Below, piece by piece: positions 61,756 to 64,000 of a DNA stretch of 64,000 nucleotides (its first letter is position 1; every line of letters begins with the position of its first letter). Location of the stretch: positions 85,992,501 through 86,056,500 of the forward strand of contig CM066727.1 in assembly GCA_033961575.1 (NCBI GenBank). Reading direction: 5' to 3'. Origin of the DNA: Aselliscus stoliczkanus (Eukaryota; Chordata; Mammalia; Chiroptera; Hipposideridae). The notes beneath the pieces were generated by a model that was not told the DNA's origin, searched no databases, and was given only the letters and a program-made list of their open reading frames with translations. The position numbers and the translations under genes were made by a program.

Positions 61756-62394
61756 TTTTGTGTATATTTTTTAAAGCAGTATGTCATACCTATGTCCCTG
61801 CTAAGTTGCATGGCTGGCAGTTCTCTTTCCATTGCTTGCCTCTGCACTGTGGTCACTGCCTGATGCACAGGCAGGGTTCCCCTGATGGGGTGCTCTACTT
61901 CTCTGAAGGCAGCAGCAGGAGGGTGAGCATGGAGCACCCATAGTTCTTTTGACCTTCCCACCCTTTTATACTCCACATCAGCATCACCCAGTACTGAAGG
62001 GTGGATCAAACTTCCTGAAGGTGTGACAAAGCAGCTACAATGTAAGAGGAAGCAACTTCAGACTACATGCTAGAAATGCCTTTTCTTACCATCCAGAGGA
62101 AAACCTGGAGCTAACATTACAACTTTTACAGGGTTAGAGTTTTGCTTGTTGGATGCAGTGAAGTTCCTACCTTGATACTCCTTCCTCATTACTGGCTACT
62201 TTGTAAAATTACCTCCATCTTCGAAATTCTACCCTTAGGCTCTCCACTCACAATTCAGGGAATCCACTTCTTACCCACAGAGGTGATTTTCACCCCAGCA
62301 TCCATCCTCCTACGGCTAGCAGAACACTTCCCTGTTAAACATAGCTATTCTAGGGTGGGTGGAAATTAAGAGCAGAGGGGAAAGGGGAAGTTTT

Positions 62395-62490
62395 AGCGTT
62401 AGGTCATATAGTCACAGGTTTGTGTGATCTTGAATAATTAACCAGCTTTTTAATGACAGGATTTCTCATTTACAATGTGATACATTATAG
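62395..62490 (+). repeat. MIR fragment
   Basis: 'aggtttgtgtgatcttgaat' and 'atttctcatttacaatgtg' in MIR order. Confidence 0.4.
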
Positions 62491-63107
62491 TTTTACTTAT
62501 TCTTGTATTGAGAAATAAACTGGCTTTTAAAGAGTGACCCACTACCTGGAAGACATCTTAAGAAACATCCCAAGGGAGGTACACGCCCACAGCTTTGGCC
62601 CAATAGCAATACCCCAAGAAGGTACACCAGGAGGAAAAGCTGTACTTCTGGGATGTTAAGTCTTTGAGTGTTGCGTTCATGGAAGGAGAATTCAAAGAAG
62701 AGAAAGATGCAAGTGAAACTGAAGATACAGATCACTAACTTTAGTTTCATCTCACATTTGGAAGAATAAAAAGATTCATAAAATTGTTTTGGCCTCAAGG
62801 CATTTGGGGTGAACAGTAATAATCAGAACTCACTGGGTTTTTTTTTGGGGGGGGTGGAATGGTACGTCTTAGAATGTAGGAAGGAGATTGTTCTGAAGAA
62901 TAGGCAGCAGAAATTTCTATTCTCTTCTTAGTTTAATGGCAAAGTAGGGGCAAAATCAGGAGGATTTTGTGTAGCTGCTAGCAGAAAATGCTTCAGTGTT
63001 TTGTGATATGCTTTGGAGTAAATGGATTGGCACTGTTGCCATTTAAAAATTCCAGCTCCTGTCAGGAGTGACCATCCCCTTGTCTTTTTGCTTTAGAATG
63101 AATGAAT

Positions 63108-63133
63108 ACATACATACATACATACATACATAA
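63108..63133. repeat. (ATAC)n microsatellite
   Basis: About 6 units of ATAC. Confidence 0.9.
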
Positions 63134-64000
63134 ATGGAATTTCTTGTGTTGATTGTTCCTAACACCATCCCAAAGAACTGCTATATAGATACATCCAGGT
63201 TTTCCTGGATAAATTGGTAGAAATAATTGGTAGAAACTTTAAAGTGAAATAACGGGAGAAACTGGCTTTGGAAATCAAATAATTATAATATAGTATATAG
63301 TAGGAAACACTACAGAGTTACCGCTTGCTTATTTTGAAGATGTCAAGCAAAATGAGATCTTCTTAATCCATACTGACTTCAAACTGCCAGAAACCATATT
63401 CATTCTTCATTTTACGACCTCTTTTGACTGCTGGCTCTGTGTGATATGGGCCTATGCTTGGCTCAGAAGGACTGATTTTCTGGTTTTCAGAACGTAATAG
63501 TCTAATGGAAATATAAAAATAACTCTAATGCAGTGATTTGTGTTAGAATAGAAACAGCCTGAGGAGTTTCAGAAATGGAAGGGAACTTGGGGAAATTACA
63601 TCTGTTTTTTCCCAGTTGTCCAACCAGAGGGGCCCTGACCTTCTCTTCCCACAGTCATGGACTCAGTCCTTGTAACTAAGAACACTTCATTTCCTGCCCA
63701 CAGTGATTGGTGCAAACAGTCAGAGGACCCAAACAAGGCTTGAGATGGATATTTGGAGACTATGAGACAAGCTTTTAATCAGGTTGCTAAATTAGGAAGA
63801 CATTAATCAGTGTTTGAGATGGAGCCATCTTGACTCAAGAAAGGAAAAAAAAAATCCCTGTATGAAGAATGGAAGCAAGAAGATTTATATATAGCCAAGA
63901 AACTCAGGGCTTGATGGCATTATTGGAGTCCCTGGATCAAGTCATTCCTAAAGCTAGACCCATTTATAGACTCTATAGTGTATAAGCCCATAAATTACCT

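Larger units (their letters stand above)
52501..64000. other. Upstream intergenic region
   Basis: I support no gene here. Contents: L2 end and (GGAT)n (53150-53388), MIR (54230-54355), SINEs (55079-55184, 58721-59133, 61630-61755), old L1 (55310-56040), a DNA-transposon-like fossil (57170-57380), a CTCF-like site (61312-61325) and a MIR (62395-62490). 52550-53140, 53400-54220, 56050-57160, 57390-58710, 59150-61300, 61780-62390 and 62500-64000 hold nothing I recognise beyond simple repeats. In human the next gene on this side of WDR17 is GPM6A. Confidence 0.65.

Noticed and set aside
61563..61943. 126-codon plus-strand and 122-codon minus-strand ORFs
   Set aside because: Both read through the SINE at 61630-61755 and have no recognisable protein similarity.

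Overview
The window is mammalian nuclear DNA, most likely from a bat. It is AT-rich and intron-dominated, with MIR, L2, MER5-like and MLT1-like fossils typical of placental mammals. It also carries many tRNA-derived SINEs with heads like 'gggccggccgagtggc' and, in long forms, a tail reading 'ttccccaataaaatctt'. I associate these SINEs with bats, probably Yinpterochiroptera. That species call rests on remembered SINE structure, not on a search.

The only host gene I can support is the 5' third of WDR17, on the minus strand. Its CpG-island promoter and a non-coding first exon lie near 52.1-52.5 kb. Eight coding exons follow at 29.5, 24.0, 19.3, 12.9, 10.8, 7.9, 4.8 and 2.1 kb. Splice phases agree at every junction, giving one continuous 453-codon frame of WD40 repeats. 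The rest of the roughly 1,300-residue protein lies beyond coordinate 1. Intron 1 is about 22.5 kb.

The introns and the 52.5-64 kb upstream region hold no other gene I can support. They are filled with SINEs, old L1 and L2 pieces, MIR, MLT1-like LTR, MER5-like DNA-transposon fossils, two TA-flanked MITE-like elements, a probable solo ERV LTR near 1 kb, and microsatellites.

The most interesting points are: (1) a well-matched RFX X-box in the WDR17 promoter, pointing to ciliary-type regulation; (2) a truncated L1 at 36.5-37.8 kb whose 18-bp target duplication also encloses about 600 bp of downstream sequence, including a fold-back mariner relic, ending at a mariner-derived AATAAA and a second poly(A), the signature of a 3' transduction; (3) two adjacent SINEs apparently inserted as one unit; (4) a three-module retroposon with a perfect 16-bp target duplication; (5) an unassigned 240-bp inverted repeat pair at 49.5 and 51.1 kb. 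I found no new enzymatic or defence system.
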